From NCBI GenBank assembly GCA_018136815.1, contig CM030934.1, positions 3,561,670-3,625,669 on the forward strand: a DNA stretch of 64,000 bases. Reading direction: 5' to 3'. The DNA comes from Isochrysis galbana (lineage: Eukaryota; Haptophyta; Isochrysidales; Isochrysidaceae). Each line of letters opens with the position of its first letter. The stretch's first letter is position 1. Both the position numbers and the translations under genes were made by a program. This document shows, one piece after another, positions 1 through 8,711 of the stretch. The notes below the pieces were generated by a model. That model saw nothing but the letters and a program-made list of their open reading frames with translations, was not told the origin of the DNA and did not search any database.

Positions 1-197
1 TAATAGGTCTGTAGCCAAGATTCGTCAGATTTTTGTTTACGTCAAGCACCAGCAAGTCAAACGTCAAATGTCATATTACTTTGGAATGCTTTGGACAACA
101 AAAACAACATACATATGCGCCCATTTTGAACCAAACGAGCACGCACACACGGGTTGATTTTCACATTTGGAGCATCTTTTTGGAAGGCCCCGAGGCA

Positions 198-1145
198 TCA
201 AGCCAGCAGGCCGATCGCGCCGTCATCCGTGTAGGGGAATCCCCGCACCTGCGCGTGCTCCGCTGCCATCTCAATCGCGAGTGAGGCCTTCTCGAGCATC
301 GCGAGTCCAAGTAAGCGGGCAGTCTGCAGCATGTCGGCCATTAGTGCGAGGTTGACGCCGTACACTCCGGCAAGCCGCATCGCACATGTTTGGCCGTCCG
401 AGCTCATGCCCAGTGAGATGGCGCAGCCTGCAGCGCGTCGCTCGGCAGCTGTGCAGTCTACGACAATGTGCTCACTGAGCGTCGCAACAGTGACGAAAAT
501 GGGGATGGACGATGCGTCAAAGGGGACGGACTCATCGAGCGATTCATCGAGATCGAGGTCGTGTTGCGTACTTCCCTTACCTCCCCCTTCCATTGCCGCC
601 GTCGCCGACATGTTGGACGATCTGTCGCCGTCGTCGCCCAGCGGAGCAGCCGTCATTCGCGGCACTTGTGTGCCGTGCAGTGCCGCACGCACACCAAGGG
701 ACATTGCATCAAGCGGGCAGCCGTCAGCCTGGAGGATCTGCACGTGGACGCGAAGCTGCCAACATTGCGCGCCCTCGACAATGCACAGCGGCTTGAGCGC
801 CTGCGCGACCGCGCGGTGCGAGTAGAGTGAGGTGAGCGAAGTCTCGAGCCAGGTGAGCGGCTCATCGCTCCCATACTCCGGCAGCGCAACCTCGCCGGGC
901 CCGCAGCCGACGGAGATGAGGATCCGTCCGGCGTCAGGCACGGCTTGATCAGGCACGCCTAACTCTGCAACCACGCCAATGAGCAGCCGCGTCGCGCCCA
1001 GAGAGAGCATAGCCGAGCCGCTCGCCTGCGGCAGCACGCCCAGAGAGGCACTCGCGGCGCGCCAGTCGAGCCGGCCCCGCCCATCCTCGCGCACATCGGC
1101 GCGCACGCCCTCGAGCGTGTACGCCAGCTCGGCAGACGACGACAT
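198..1145 (-). CDS. RRP42: Exosome complex component RRP42 (EXOSC7-like)
   Basis: Subunit of the hexameric RNase PH-type ring of the RNA exosome, which processes and degrades RNA 3' to 5' in nucleus and cytoplasm; eukaryotic ring subunits are structural rather than catalytic. The first domain is recognisable from an ELAYTLEGVRADVREDGRGR start, a GSAMLSLGATRLLIGV core and a following GCGPGEVALPEYG stretch, in the family order. A variable acidic/serine linker (about residues 165-200) precedes the second half (VTVATLSEHIVVDCTAAE). The start is the ATG at 1145, because the frame stays open upstream only as proline/arginine-rich sequence with no ATG. About 315 residues, near the usual size; no intron needed. 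It diverges from the gene beginning at 1467. RRP42 rather than RRP45 is an inference from the first domain. Confidence 0.82.
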   Translation of the reverse strand: MSSSAELAYTLEGVRADVREDGRGRLDWRAASASLGVLPQASGSAMLSLGATRLLIGVVAELGVPDQAVPDAGRILISVGCGPGEVALPEYGSDEPLTWLETSLTSLYSHRAVAQALKPLCIVEGAQCWQLRVHVQILQADGCPLDAMSLGVRAALHGTQVPRMTAAPLGDDGDRSSNMSATAAMEGGGKGSTQHDLDLDESLDESVPFDASSIPIFVTVATLSEHIVVDCTAAERRAAGCAISLGMSSDGQTCAMRLAGVYGVNLALMADMLQTARLLGLAMLEKASLAIEMAAEHAQVRGFPYTDDGAIGLLA

Positions 1146-1466
1146 CCTCCCACCGGCCCCGTGCGGGGAGCACAGGCGGAGGAGGCGGAGGCGGAAGGGG
1201 GGAGGGAGGGCGGGGGGGGCGGCGGCTGCGGCGACGGCGCGACGCCACGCGCGGGCCGACGGCTCAAAATAGACTGTCACACCACGGAGTATAACTGTAC
1301 AATTCTCTCACCTGTCAACTAAAGTTAAAAAGTGTGGGGTCGCCGTTTGAGTTGCGGCGGGGGAAGGGTCGGGAGTCGGAGGAGGGCGCGACGGCCTTAC
1401 TCTCTCTCCGCTCTCGTTGCGACCTCGTCTCCCTCTCTCTTGCTCTCTCCCGCGCCGACGTGCGGG

Positions 1467-1961
1467 ATGCCGGCGTCACGCGATGCAGATACTGGCGACG
1501 CGCTGCAGCACAAGTATGCTGAGCTCCTCGCACTGCGACAGACGGTGCCCGAGGCCGAGGCGAAGCGCCTTGCGAACTCACTGAGCGAAGTGCAGGCAAC
1601 GTCACAAGAGCTCATTGCTTCACTCAGAGCGGAGATCGCGACTCGCGGCGAGAGCCACGGGCCAAACGAGGAGCTCAATGAGCGTGTGCGACAGCTCGAG
1701 CGCCTTGTTGGCGTCTACCGCATGCTGAGCGGCACAGAGATTGAGCTAAGTGCCGATGGGCGCACCGCCAGCTGCACCTGCGTGGGGGAGCGCCGTCGGC
1801 ATGAATTCACCGTCGACATGGCACCTGAGGACGGTGACGAGGGGGATCTTGGGTATCAGCCTGCTAGCGGCGACGGTGTTTGCAAGTTTCTGCCGGACTA
1901 CCTGCAAGACGGCATTGTCTGTGCGTGCAGCCCCTGCAGCACACGGCCCCGCACGCATTGA
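1467..1961 (+). CDS. Csm1/Pcs1 (monopolin-type) coiled-coil protein, possibly with a further 3' exon
   Basis: ATG at 1467 follows a CT-rich leader. Residues about 10-95 are a heptad-rich coiled coil. The C-terminal part has the pattern of the Csm1/Pcs1 globular domain: LERLVGVYRMLSGTEI, a strand pair with SCTCVGERRRHEFTVDM, then FLPDYLQDGIV. In fungi this fold dimerises and links kinetochores or rDNA; that function is only inferred here. The reading frame stops at 1961 just after the LPDYL motif. Another frame (about 1950-2092) stays open and could be a last exon if the GT-rich sequence near 1917-1925 is a splice donor; I could not fix the junction. A generic coiled-coil protein is the alternative. 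Confidence 0.45.
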   Translation: MPASRDADTGDALQHKYAELLALRQTVPEAEAKRLANSLSEVQATSQELIASLRAEIATRGESHGPNEELNERVRQLERLVGVYRMLSGTEIELSADGRTASCTCVGERRRHEFTVDMAPEDGDEGDLGYQPASGDGVCKFLPDYLQDGIVCACSPCSTRPRTH

Positions 1962-2092
1962 AGAAGGACATTGTTTGCCTACAGCAAATGCAGTACTGCC
2001 CTCTCACCGGCTCCGCTCTTGCCCTGCTCGCAGTTGAGCGATCACAGGCTCCCACTCTCATGCAGAAAATCATGGGCGTCGTGATGGCCTGA

Positions 2093-2533
2093 TGCGGTAT
2101 CGAGGCTGCTCGCTGCACGTGCCCATCCAGGCCCACAAGACTTGCAAAAAGGAAGGCAGCGATAAATAGTTGCCATCACACGTGGCCAGTACGACTGCGC
2201 CGCACGTATACTTTCATGTTTGGATTGCACCCGACGAGCAGTGGCCGCTGCAGGTGTCATTGAGTCGTGCTTCTGCATACTGCAAGTCGACAAAAGCCAA
2301 TGCTAACTAGGCAAAATGCTCTGACAATCCAAAAGAGGACTTCGTTTGCATTGTGCAAATTGTGTCAACAATGGCAATGAGTGTGCATGAAACGGACTCG
2401 CGAGCTACAAACCATCGAAATGTGGAATTTAGTGCAAGCCAAATTGAATTTTGTTTTGCGTCTTGGTGATAATGACTTGTGTTAGGGTTAGAAGCATAGG
2501 GTTAGCAGTATTTATTAGGGCGTAAGTAGGAGC
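2093..2533. other. Intergenic, nothing recognised
   Basis: AT-richer spacer with no convincing coding frame. Two isolated TTAGGG-like words near 2483 and 2500 are too few to be a telomeric tract. Confidence 0.5.
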
Positions 2534-2552
2534 GTAGCCCGGTCACTCACTA
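2534..2552 (+). repeat. Solo copy of the MITE terminal repeat
   Basis: This 19-base stretch matches the left terminal inverted repeat of the MITE at 3965-4102 (starting GTAGCCCGGTCACTCACT). No matching right end lies nearby, so it is a truncated or rearranged relative. Confidence 0.6.
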
Positions 2553-2639
2553 GGGGCTGGGGGGGGTTGCGTTAGGGGGAGCGCTCGAACGCCCTCCATG
2601 CCTTACGACACGCTCTATTCTTTGAACGTGTCGAACTAA

Positions 2640-3030
2640 GTTTATGGCGGGGCACGAGCCCCCCCCTCTCTCCACTCCTCCCCCGCCATGGGGGAGGAAC
2701 CACCCACTCTCCTGGCATGCCTGATGGCTTGCCAGGAGAACACTGCCATGCTGACCCATCCCTCTCCCCACAGGCACGCCTGATTCGCCCGCCCTGGCCT
2801 GTCGTGGCCAGCCCATCCCTCTGACCAGCCCCTCCTCCCCCTGGGCCCCCCTGATCAGGACCCCCCAGCCAGCTCCAGTCGACTGGCATGGGCTCGAGAG
2901 CCAGCGATGGAGAGGCAGGAGGGGCCAGGCCATGCCCCAGCCTCACCTGCCCACTGAGCTGCGCTCCCAGGCCCCTGCTGGCCTCCTGGGGACCTGAAGA
3001 GGGGCCGCAGGCACGCGCCATGGGCCCCCG
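2640..3030 (+). repeat. GC-rich dispersed repeat, copy 1
   Basis: About 390 bases shared with copies at 15225-15660, 35040-35460 (inverted) and 55690-56030. The shared core has a GAGAGGCAGGAGGGGCCAG word, then a CCTCACTGCCC..GAGCTG block, and ends close to CCATGG. Open frames inside it differ between copies and are not taken as genes. Context at other loci suggests it is the 5' untranslated region of a LINE family. Confidence 0.65.
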
Positions 3031-3711
3031 CCGCAGGGAAGAGAGGAGGAAAAGGGAAGAGGGAGGGGAGGGGGGAGTGGCAGCTCTCCCCTCCGGCGTT
3101 TACGTGTCTTCTCGCCCCGTTTGGGTAAGAGAAGACGGGGGCGCCAGAACCAGGAGGGAAGGGCCGCGGCTCGCCGCGGCCACTCGCTCTTGCGAGGAGA
3201 GATTAGCGTTTCTTGGCTCCTATTCATGAGTGCCCCCCCCCCCCTGCGTTGTTTTTACCCGAGAGGGGTTTTCCCCCAGCGTGGACTCGAGGAGAGGACG
3301 TGCTGGGGTGCGCGGGGTCGGTGCGTGCACTGGGGGGAGGACCCAGAGCAGAAATCATTGTCTGCCGCTGGGTGGTGGCCTTGGCAGGTAGCATAAGAAA
3401 TTAATTTATACTGTTGATGACGCGCGACGGCGCAAAGAAAGCACTCCGGGCACGCGGAGCTCGAGCAGCGAAGAAGCACACCAAGGTCTTGGCAATACTT
3501 GACGTAGAAGTCAAGTAGAGCTGTAGACAGCGGAGTCGACGCGGCGTCAGTCAACCTCCGGTGGGCCGGTGGGCAGCTGAGACAGAGAGCCGCTGGCAGT
3601 CCGCCAGTCAGACTTAAGTAAGCATCGACAAAAGCGTCGGCGGCGACGGGCCAGTAAGTGGGGGCGGCGGCGGCGGCGGCGCTGCCTCGGCTACGTCAGA
3701 CGTCAACATTC
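3031..3711. other. Non-coding spacer
   Basis: Purine-rich (3040-3100) and C-run sequence with no coding pattern that I recognise. The last part may include an upstream exon or intron of the cytochrome b561 relic, but I cannot show it. Confidence 0.4.
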
Positions 3712-4170
3712 AAAGGGATCTGCACCACTTCTCGCACCTCCATCACACGCTCGGGATCGTCGCCTTCGCCCTCGCCCTGCTGCAGCCGCTCAACGCGCTC
3801 GTGCGCGGCCCGCCCGGCGCACGCACGCACCATACGCCGCGCCGTGTGGTACTGTGTGGCGGGTCGCACACAAGGGGACGGGCTACGCCGTGCTCGGCGT
3901 GGGCGTCTACCAGGCCCTCTCGGGGCGCGCCCTCCTGCCGAGCCAAGGCGACGCCGTTCTCGTCGTAGCCCGGTCACTCACTCATTTTAACCACTATTTC
4001 CCACCTCCCCTGGGTGTCCAAGGATTCCTTAGGGTCCCCCCCTACCTGCCCCGCCAACTCCCTCCCCCCTCCGAACGACCCCATAGTGAGTGACCGGGCT
4101 ACTCGTCGCGTACGTGGTGCTGCTGGGCCTCTCCTTCGGGGTGCTCGCGGGGGGGCTCATGGTAGGGTGA
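3712..4170 (+). pseudogene. Cytochrome b561-type transmembrane protein gene, broken
   Basis: Cytochrome b561-family membrane proteins use conserved histidines to bind two hemes and move electrons across a membrane. Visible pieces: a helix beginning HHTLGIVAFALALLQPLNAL, then after a frame change VAHKGTGYAVLGVGVYQAL, then, beyond an insertion, VLVAYVVLLGLSFGVLAGGL. The order and the His-x(n)-Q-P and H-K-G-T-G-Y signatures are those of the family. Two lesions are seen: a partial duplication of about 10 bases near 3845-3858 that shifts the frame, and a 138-base MITE at 3965-4102. Removing the MITE plus one copy of its 5-base target duplication restores the last helix in frame. Upstream exons (for example a DOMON domain) are not identified. 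Confidence 0.65.
3965..4102. mobile_element. 138-bp MITE with perfect 18-bp TIRs and 5-bp target duplication
   Basis: Ends are exact 18-base inverted repeats (GTAGCCCGGTCACTCACT at 3965-3982 and its complement at 4085-4102). TCGTC lies directly outside both ends (3960-3964 and 4103-4107), a 5-base target site duplication. No coding capacity, so non-autonomous. It begins with GT, like an introner, but no AG sits at the right boundary and the internal AGs would lead into a stop, so it is not an obvious spliceable intron. Confidence 0.88.
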
Positions 4171-5344
4171 GACTCCCCGCGGGAGGGGAAGAAACCCTGT
4201 GAGGGAAAGGAGACCAAATGAAGGCAAGCCGCCTAACCCCGGTCTTTCCCTTTGTTTCCTTGGCCAGCGGGGGTCGGGGCTTTCCCGCGCCTCGCCCCCT
4301 CCCCGCCCCGCTAGTGCCCTGTCCCCTTCGTCCATATCTTCTATCCTTCCCTTGTTCCTATTGTTTTCGTCCCCTCTCTTCTCCCCCCGCCCCCGCGTCC
4401 CGCGTCTACCCTTCTTCGTCTCTCTTGTTCCCGCGCTATCGCTCCGGAGCACCCTCGGTCCCCTCGTCCTCCTGTCCCCTTCGTGTCCCCGCCCACCGTG
4501 TGCTCTCATGCAAGCTGAGAATTGGTACTCTTCATGTCACACCGAGCCCTTGAACACGCTCAGCACACGCAGTTACACCGCAAGAGCCCAAGAGGCCGCT
4601 CACGTCGACCACAGCGTTGAAGAGCGACTGTAAGGTGGAAGGTGGACAAGATCGAGGGCATGAGTGAGGCATGATTCGGTGCGCCGGCAACAACCACGTC
4701 GCGGTCTGTTGGGCTGACTTCGGGATAGGGGGAGACCAGGATATCCACAAATTCTCGCCCAAATAGCTTCCTCAAAAATATGCCCAAGAAATATCCAAGC
4801 CCGAGGAGGTTCAGTACTACCACCGCCACCAGCGCAGATGGGAAACTGGAAACTGGGCCCCCGGAGGGTTTTCTTTGGGCATCACGCTACGGTCAAAAAT
4901 GCAGCCCAACCCTCACTAGTAGTTTGAAAGCCACTGGTGAAATCTTCAAGAGTTTTATTTTGAGTGGCCCGAGACCGTAGCGAGACTAGTGGCTGCAAGT
5001 AGGGTTGTTAGTCCGCCTGAAACTTTAGATGTTTCGGATGGTAGCTTTCCCGGCCATGGTTAAGACAACCGGGTACCAGGCGTCCCACCAATGTATGGGT
5101 TGCAGCATGCCCTGCGGTACAGCAGCCCACGACCCAATTTGTATTGTGGCGCCACCATCCCTACATGAGACCATCTATTGCGGCTTCACAATGGTTACAA
5201 CACGAGACGAGGCGCAACCAAGGGCACAACAGGAGGTCGGCTGAGTGTGGAGCGCCGCTCGGGCTGGCACATGAACTTGTCCATTGGTCAAGATCTGGAA
5301 GTCCGTCTCGCAGAACTATGGCTCGCGCCACGGCCACGGCTGAG
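4171..5344. other. Gene-poor spacer with a dispersed-repeat fragment
   Basis: 4260-4500 is pyrimidine-rich. About 4868-4925 (TTTGGGCATCACGC.., ..ATGCAGCCCAACCC) repeats at 29500-29550, where it abuts a TTAA-flanked inverted-repeat end. No coding frame with family character was seen. Confidence 0.45.
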
Positions 5345-6809
5345 TTAGCGCCCTTTGCGGTCGTCGGAGCGCTGTCCCCGCCTCGGCGGTGGAATCGCGG
5401 CGCGCGCCGCGCCGAGCGCCACGTCGAGCGCCCACGACGCGCCCACCTTGGCGGCCTGTGCGACAGTCGGCATCCGCGCAGCGTACACAGCGCGTCGCGA
5501 TGCCGAGGCGAGCGGGCCCTGAAGCCGCACAAGGCCGGCCAGTGCAGCCACGCTTGCGTCATTGCCGCCGAGCGAGAGCATCTCACCCAATGCTGTGTAC
5601 CTGCGGCGGCGCGCGACGCGAGCAGGGACGCGTAAGTATTCGCTTGGCTAGCGCTCCAGCTGTGGCGGATTCCTCGCGCCCGCCGTCGGGCACAACGCAC
5701 CTGAAGGCGAGCGGCTTGGAGCCCGTCAGCGCGGCCCTAACGTTCCACGCGGCGTAATCGGCCTGCTGCATCGCCGCCTGCGCGGTGGAGGGCGCAACCA
5801 CGCCACTAGCGTCGGTGGCGAACGCCACGTCGCCCAGTGCGTGCAGGTTGGGCGCGCCCTGAACGGCGAGGTACTCATCGACGAGGATGCGCCCTCTCGG
5901 GTCGAGCGGCAACCCCAGCTCGCGCGCAAGGCGCGACGGTTGTGTGCCGGCGCACCAAACGACGAGATCAACGTCGAGCCGGCCGTCGTGAGCGGCGGGC
6001 GACGAGCTCTCCAGCACGAGCCCGTCGCGCTCGACTGCTTGGACACTCGTTTCAAGTAGCACACGCACGCCGCGCTCTTCGAGACGCGCATTGGCGACCA
6101 TCCTCGAGAACTCAGCCGAGGTGGAGAGGAGCGCCTCGGCACGGTGGATGAGCGAGATGTCCACCTTGTCTCCCAGCCAGTCGGCGAGGTTGGCGGCGAG
6201 CTCGACGCCCACGTACGAGCCGCCCACGACGGCAAGCCGTGCTCGACCGGCCGCGCCGCGAGCGTACGGCAGCAGCCGCTCGCGCAACGCGAGCGCGTCG
6301 TTGAGCGAGTAGAAGGGCATCGCGAGTGTGTCTGCGCCGGGGACGCCGCCAAAGCTGGGTTCGGCCCCCATCGCGAGAACAGCGTGATCAAACGGCAGCG
6401 CGCGCTCGCCCTGCGTCGTGGCGAGCGTGGCGACTCCCGCCCGGGCGTCGAGGCCGACGACCTCTCCCTCTGAAAAGGCGACCCCACTCCCCTCAAGGAG
6501 GTCATCGAACCGGGGTGCGACCTCCCAGCACGAGACGGCGCCGGTGGTCACCTCGTACAGCATCGGCAGAAAGGCGAAGCGGTCAGCGCGGTCTAGGAGC
6601 CGGACCGCTGGCGAGGAGGGCAGCGCGGCGAGGCGGAGCGATGTGTAAAGACCGCCGAATCCTCCTCCAACGATGAGGACATCTGCTCTCGTGAGAGAGT
6701 CTGCGGTCAGTCTGAGCTGAGAGGGACGAGAGACTCGAGAGGCTGCGGCGCGAGCGGCGGGACGGATGGCGGCGGAGAGGGCGGGGAGGAGGAGGTGGGC
6801 GAGAGTCAT
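5345..6809 (-). CDS. Type II NAD(P)H dehydrogenase (NDH-2), two exons
   Basis: Single-subunit, non-proton-pumping flavoenzyme passing electrons from NAD(P)H to quinone. Exon 1 is 6809-5701 and exon 2 is 5600-5345; the intron (5700-5601) begins GTGCGT and ends CGCAG, and splicing gives PLAFRYTALGEMLSLGGNDA, the usual NDH-2 run. Motifs: FAD-binding ADVLIVGGGFGGLYTSLRLA; FLPMLYEVTTGAV; the second, NAD(P)H-binding dinucleotide motif AVVGGSYVGVELAANL; and LHALGDVAFATD before the C-terminal membrane-anchoring part. The ATG at 6809 gives an Ala/Arg-rich leader suited to organelle import; the frame is open to 6953 with another ATG but that addition is proline-rich. It resembles the plant NDC1 branch (plastid/mitochondrion), an inference. 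Confidence 0.88.
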
Positions 6810-7044
6810 GCGGAGAGGAGGAGGCGGCGGAAAGGGGGGGGGGGGGCGGGGGAGGAGAAGGGGAAGAGGGGAGAGGGGCGGGGCGGGGCGGGGGGCGGGG
6901 AGACCCAAAGAGGCGAAAGAAGGAAGCTTCGCTGCCTCTTCCACTTGATCCATCACAAGAGTATAAATAGAAAGGAGAGGAGAGACTAGATCTAGATCTA
7001 GATGGGAAATAAGTGTTTACAGTATACAGTATAGTTGCACCATT

Positions 7045-7060
7045 AAGAAAGCCCGGCTTT
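7045..7060. repeat. Target site duplication, left flank of LINE
   Basis: AAGAAAGCCCGGCTTT occurs here and again at 11448-11463, bracketing the retrotransposon. Sixteen bases is a typical LINE target duplication. Confidence 0.8.
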
Positions 7061-7370
7061 TAAAAAAAAAACATCTGAAGATTCAGGGCTACACACCTAC
7101 CGTCTACTGGGCTTTCCAGCTCTATTCCCATCGCCCTTACCTCCCCTCCCTCCACCTCCTCGCCTGCCCCCCTTCTTTCCTTTTTCTTTGGTTTCCGGGG
7201 TCCGACCTCCGTGCACTACATGAGGTCTGGTTTGGAGCGTGGGGTCTGGGCGGGCCTGTTGGTCTTGCTCTCGCGTGTGTCTTGTCTTCCCGGTCGTGTT
7301 TAGGTGGTTGGGTCCCGTCTGGGTCGCGTTGCCTCTAGTGGTGTCTTCTCTTATCGGTTTCCTAAGTGAT

Positions 7371-8711
7371 TCATTCATCCTCTTCACCTTGCTCCCCGGT
7401 CTCTTGGACAGCGTGCTCGATTCCCAGTTTGGCGGCTAGCTTGGCCAGCTCCTCGCTGGGTTTGAGCCTGCCTTTGTCGCTTATGTGAAATGCGGGTCTT
7501 AGTTCGCCTAGATCTATCCTTTTTTTGGGTTGCCTACCCATGCCCGCTTGGGCTGTTCTCGCCGAGTCGGTTTCGTACGCGAATAATAGAGCTTTACACA
7601 AAACGGTGTATCTTTCTATTGTTCTTATCAGAATTGATTCTTCCGAGAAAACTATGTTGTCATAGTGGATTCTATAGAAGTCCGTTATGATATATCTCCA
7701 TGCCAACATATATAGAGTGTACAGCGCTTTTGGGGCGTCGCCCTTCGGGTATATAAAAAGGTTGTCTATGATGGTGTCTTCCCTGCTCCGTTCAGCTCTT
7801 GGTGTGAATCTCGCGATCTTATTCAGCGCGTCCAGTATTTTGGTTATCCCTGTACATTCACCTAGGTGTGTCGAGGATTCGTTCGCCGCTCCGCATATGC
7901 GACACGTGTTTGCTCTGTCGGGGAATCGGTTGTACGTGCCCACTCGCCTATGCGTTATGTGTTTGAAATGTAGGTGTGTGTCTCTCGCCGTCACCATAGG
8001 GGACGTGTATAGCTGTGCTAGGTGCGCCCACGTGTTCTCTGGTATTTGGAGTTTCTCCTCCCATTTGGTCGGCCCCGCGAGGCGTTTGCGCTTGCGGCTC
8101 GCCTTCTGGAGGGCTGCGGTGAGCTGTGCTACTCCCGTGCCGTCGAGTGGCGTCTTGCCGTCCAGGGTGTTTTCGTCTGCGAGTGGGTATTCAAGTCTCT
8201 TGTTAGATTTGTATCCTTCTCCCCATCGCGCTGGCGGGGATGGGTCGAGGTTTGGTGGGGCATTAGTTCTCTCTCCGATAATTGGCGTGCCGGTGTACGA
8301 GAGTTCCGCCTCGTACCATGTGCCTTTGATGTTTATGTAGTATTCGCCATCCTGTGTTATGCGCAGTTCTGGGGGCGGTTCCTTCGGGTCCATTAGTTCT
8401 CTAGCGGCCCGTCCAGGTGGTGTACCCCCCCTCGTCTCTGTCTCTGTATCCTCTAGTGACGATACTGTCAGTTGTGCATGGTTTACTAGCGTGTCCCATG
8501 ATGCTAAGAAATTGTCTTTTGGGATATATTCCCCTTTAAATTGTATATAAGTGTCATTGCTTTTTAGGTATTGCGCGCATTCTTCCACGCTGTACGGCGT
8601 AGTCGCCTCGAAATCTTTGAAGACGTTATGGATGGCGTTGCATTCGAGCTTGTTCCATAGTTTTTCCCATGATGGGTTGAGTTTGGGTCCCGGATGGGTC
8701 GGGCTGCCCAC
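7371..8711 (-). pseudogene. LINE ORF2 C-terminal part, frame-shifted
   Basis: Continuation of the reverse transcriptase polypeptide in another frame; it opens with GTG, not ATG, and overlaps the end of the previous ORF. The natural join is around 8700, where QPMW of the RT frame meets GSPTHPGPKLNPSWEKLW here; a one-base change repairs it. Residues about 240-300 have the zf-RVT pattern found after many LINE reverse transcriptases: HLHFKHITHRRVG.., then CRICGAANESSTHLGEC. The rest is an uncharacterised C-terminal domain. No separate function is implied. Confidence 0.75.

Noticed and set aside
2480-2506. Interstitial telomere repeat
   Set aside because: Only isolated TTAGGG-like words, no tandem array.
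3965-4102. Introner-type intron in the cytochrome b561 gene
   Set aside because: It starts with GT but has no AG at the right border; using internal AGs leads at once to a stop codon.
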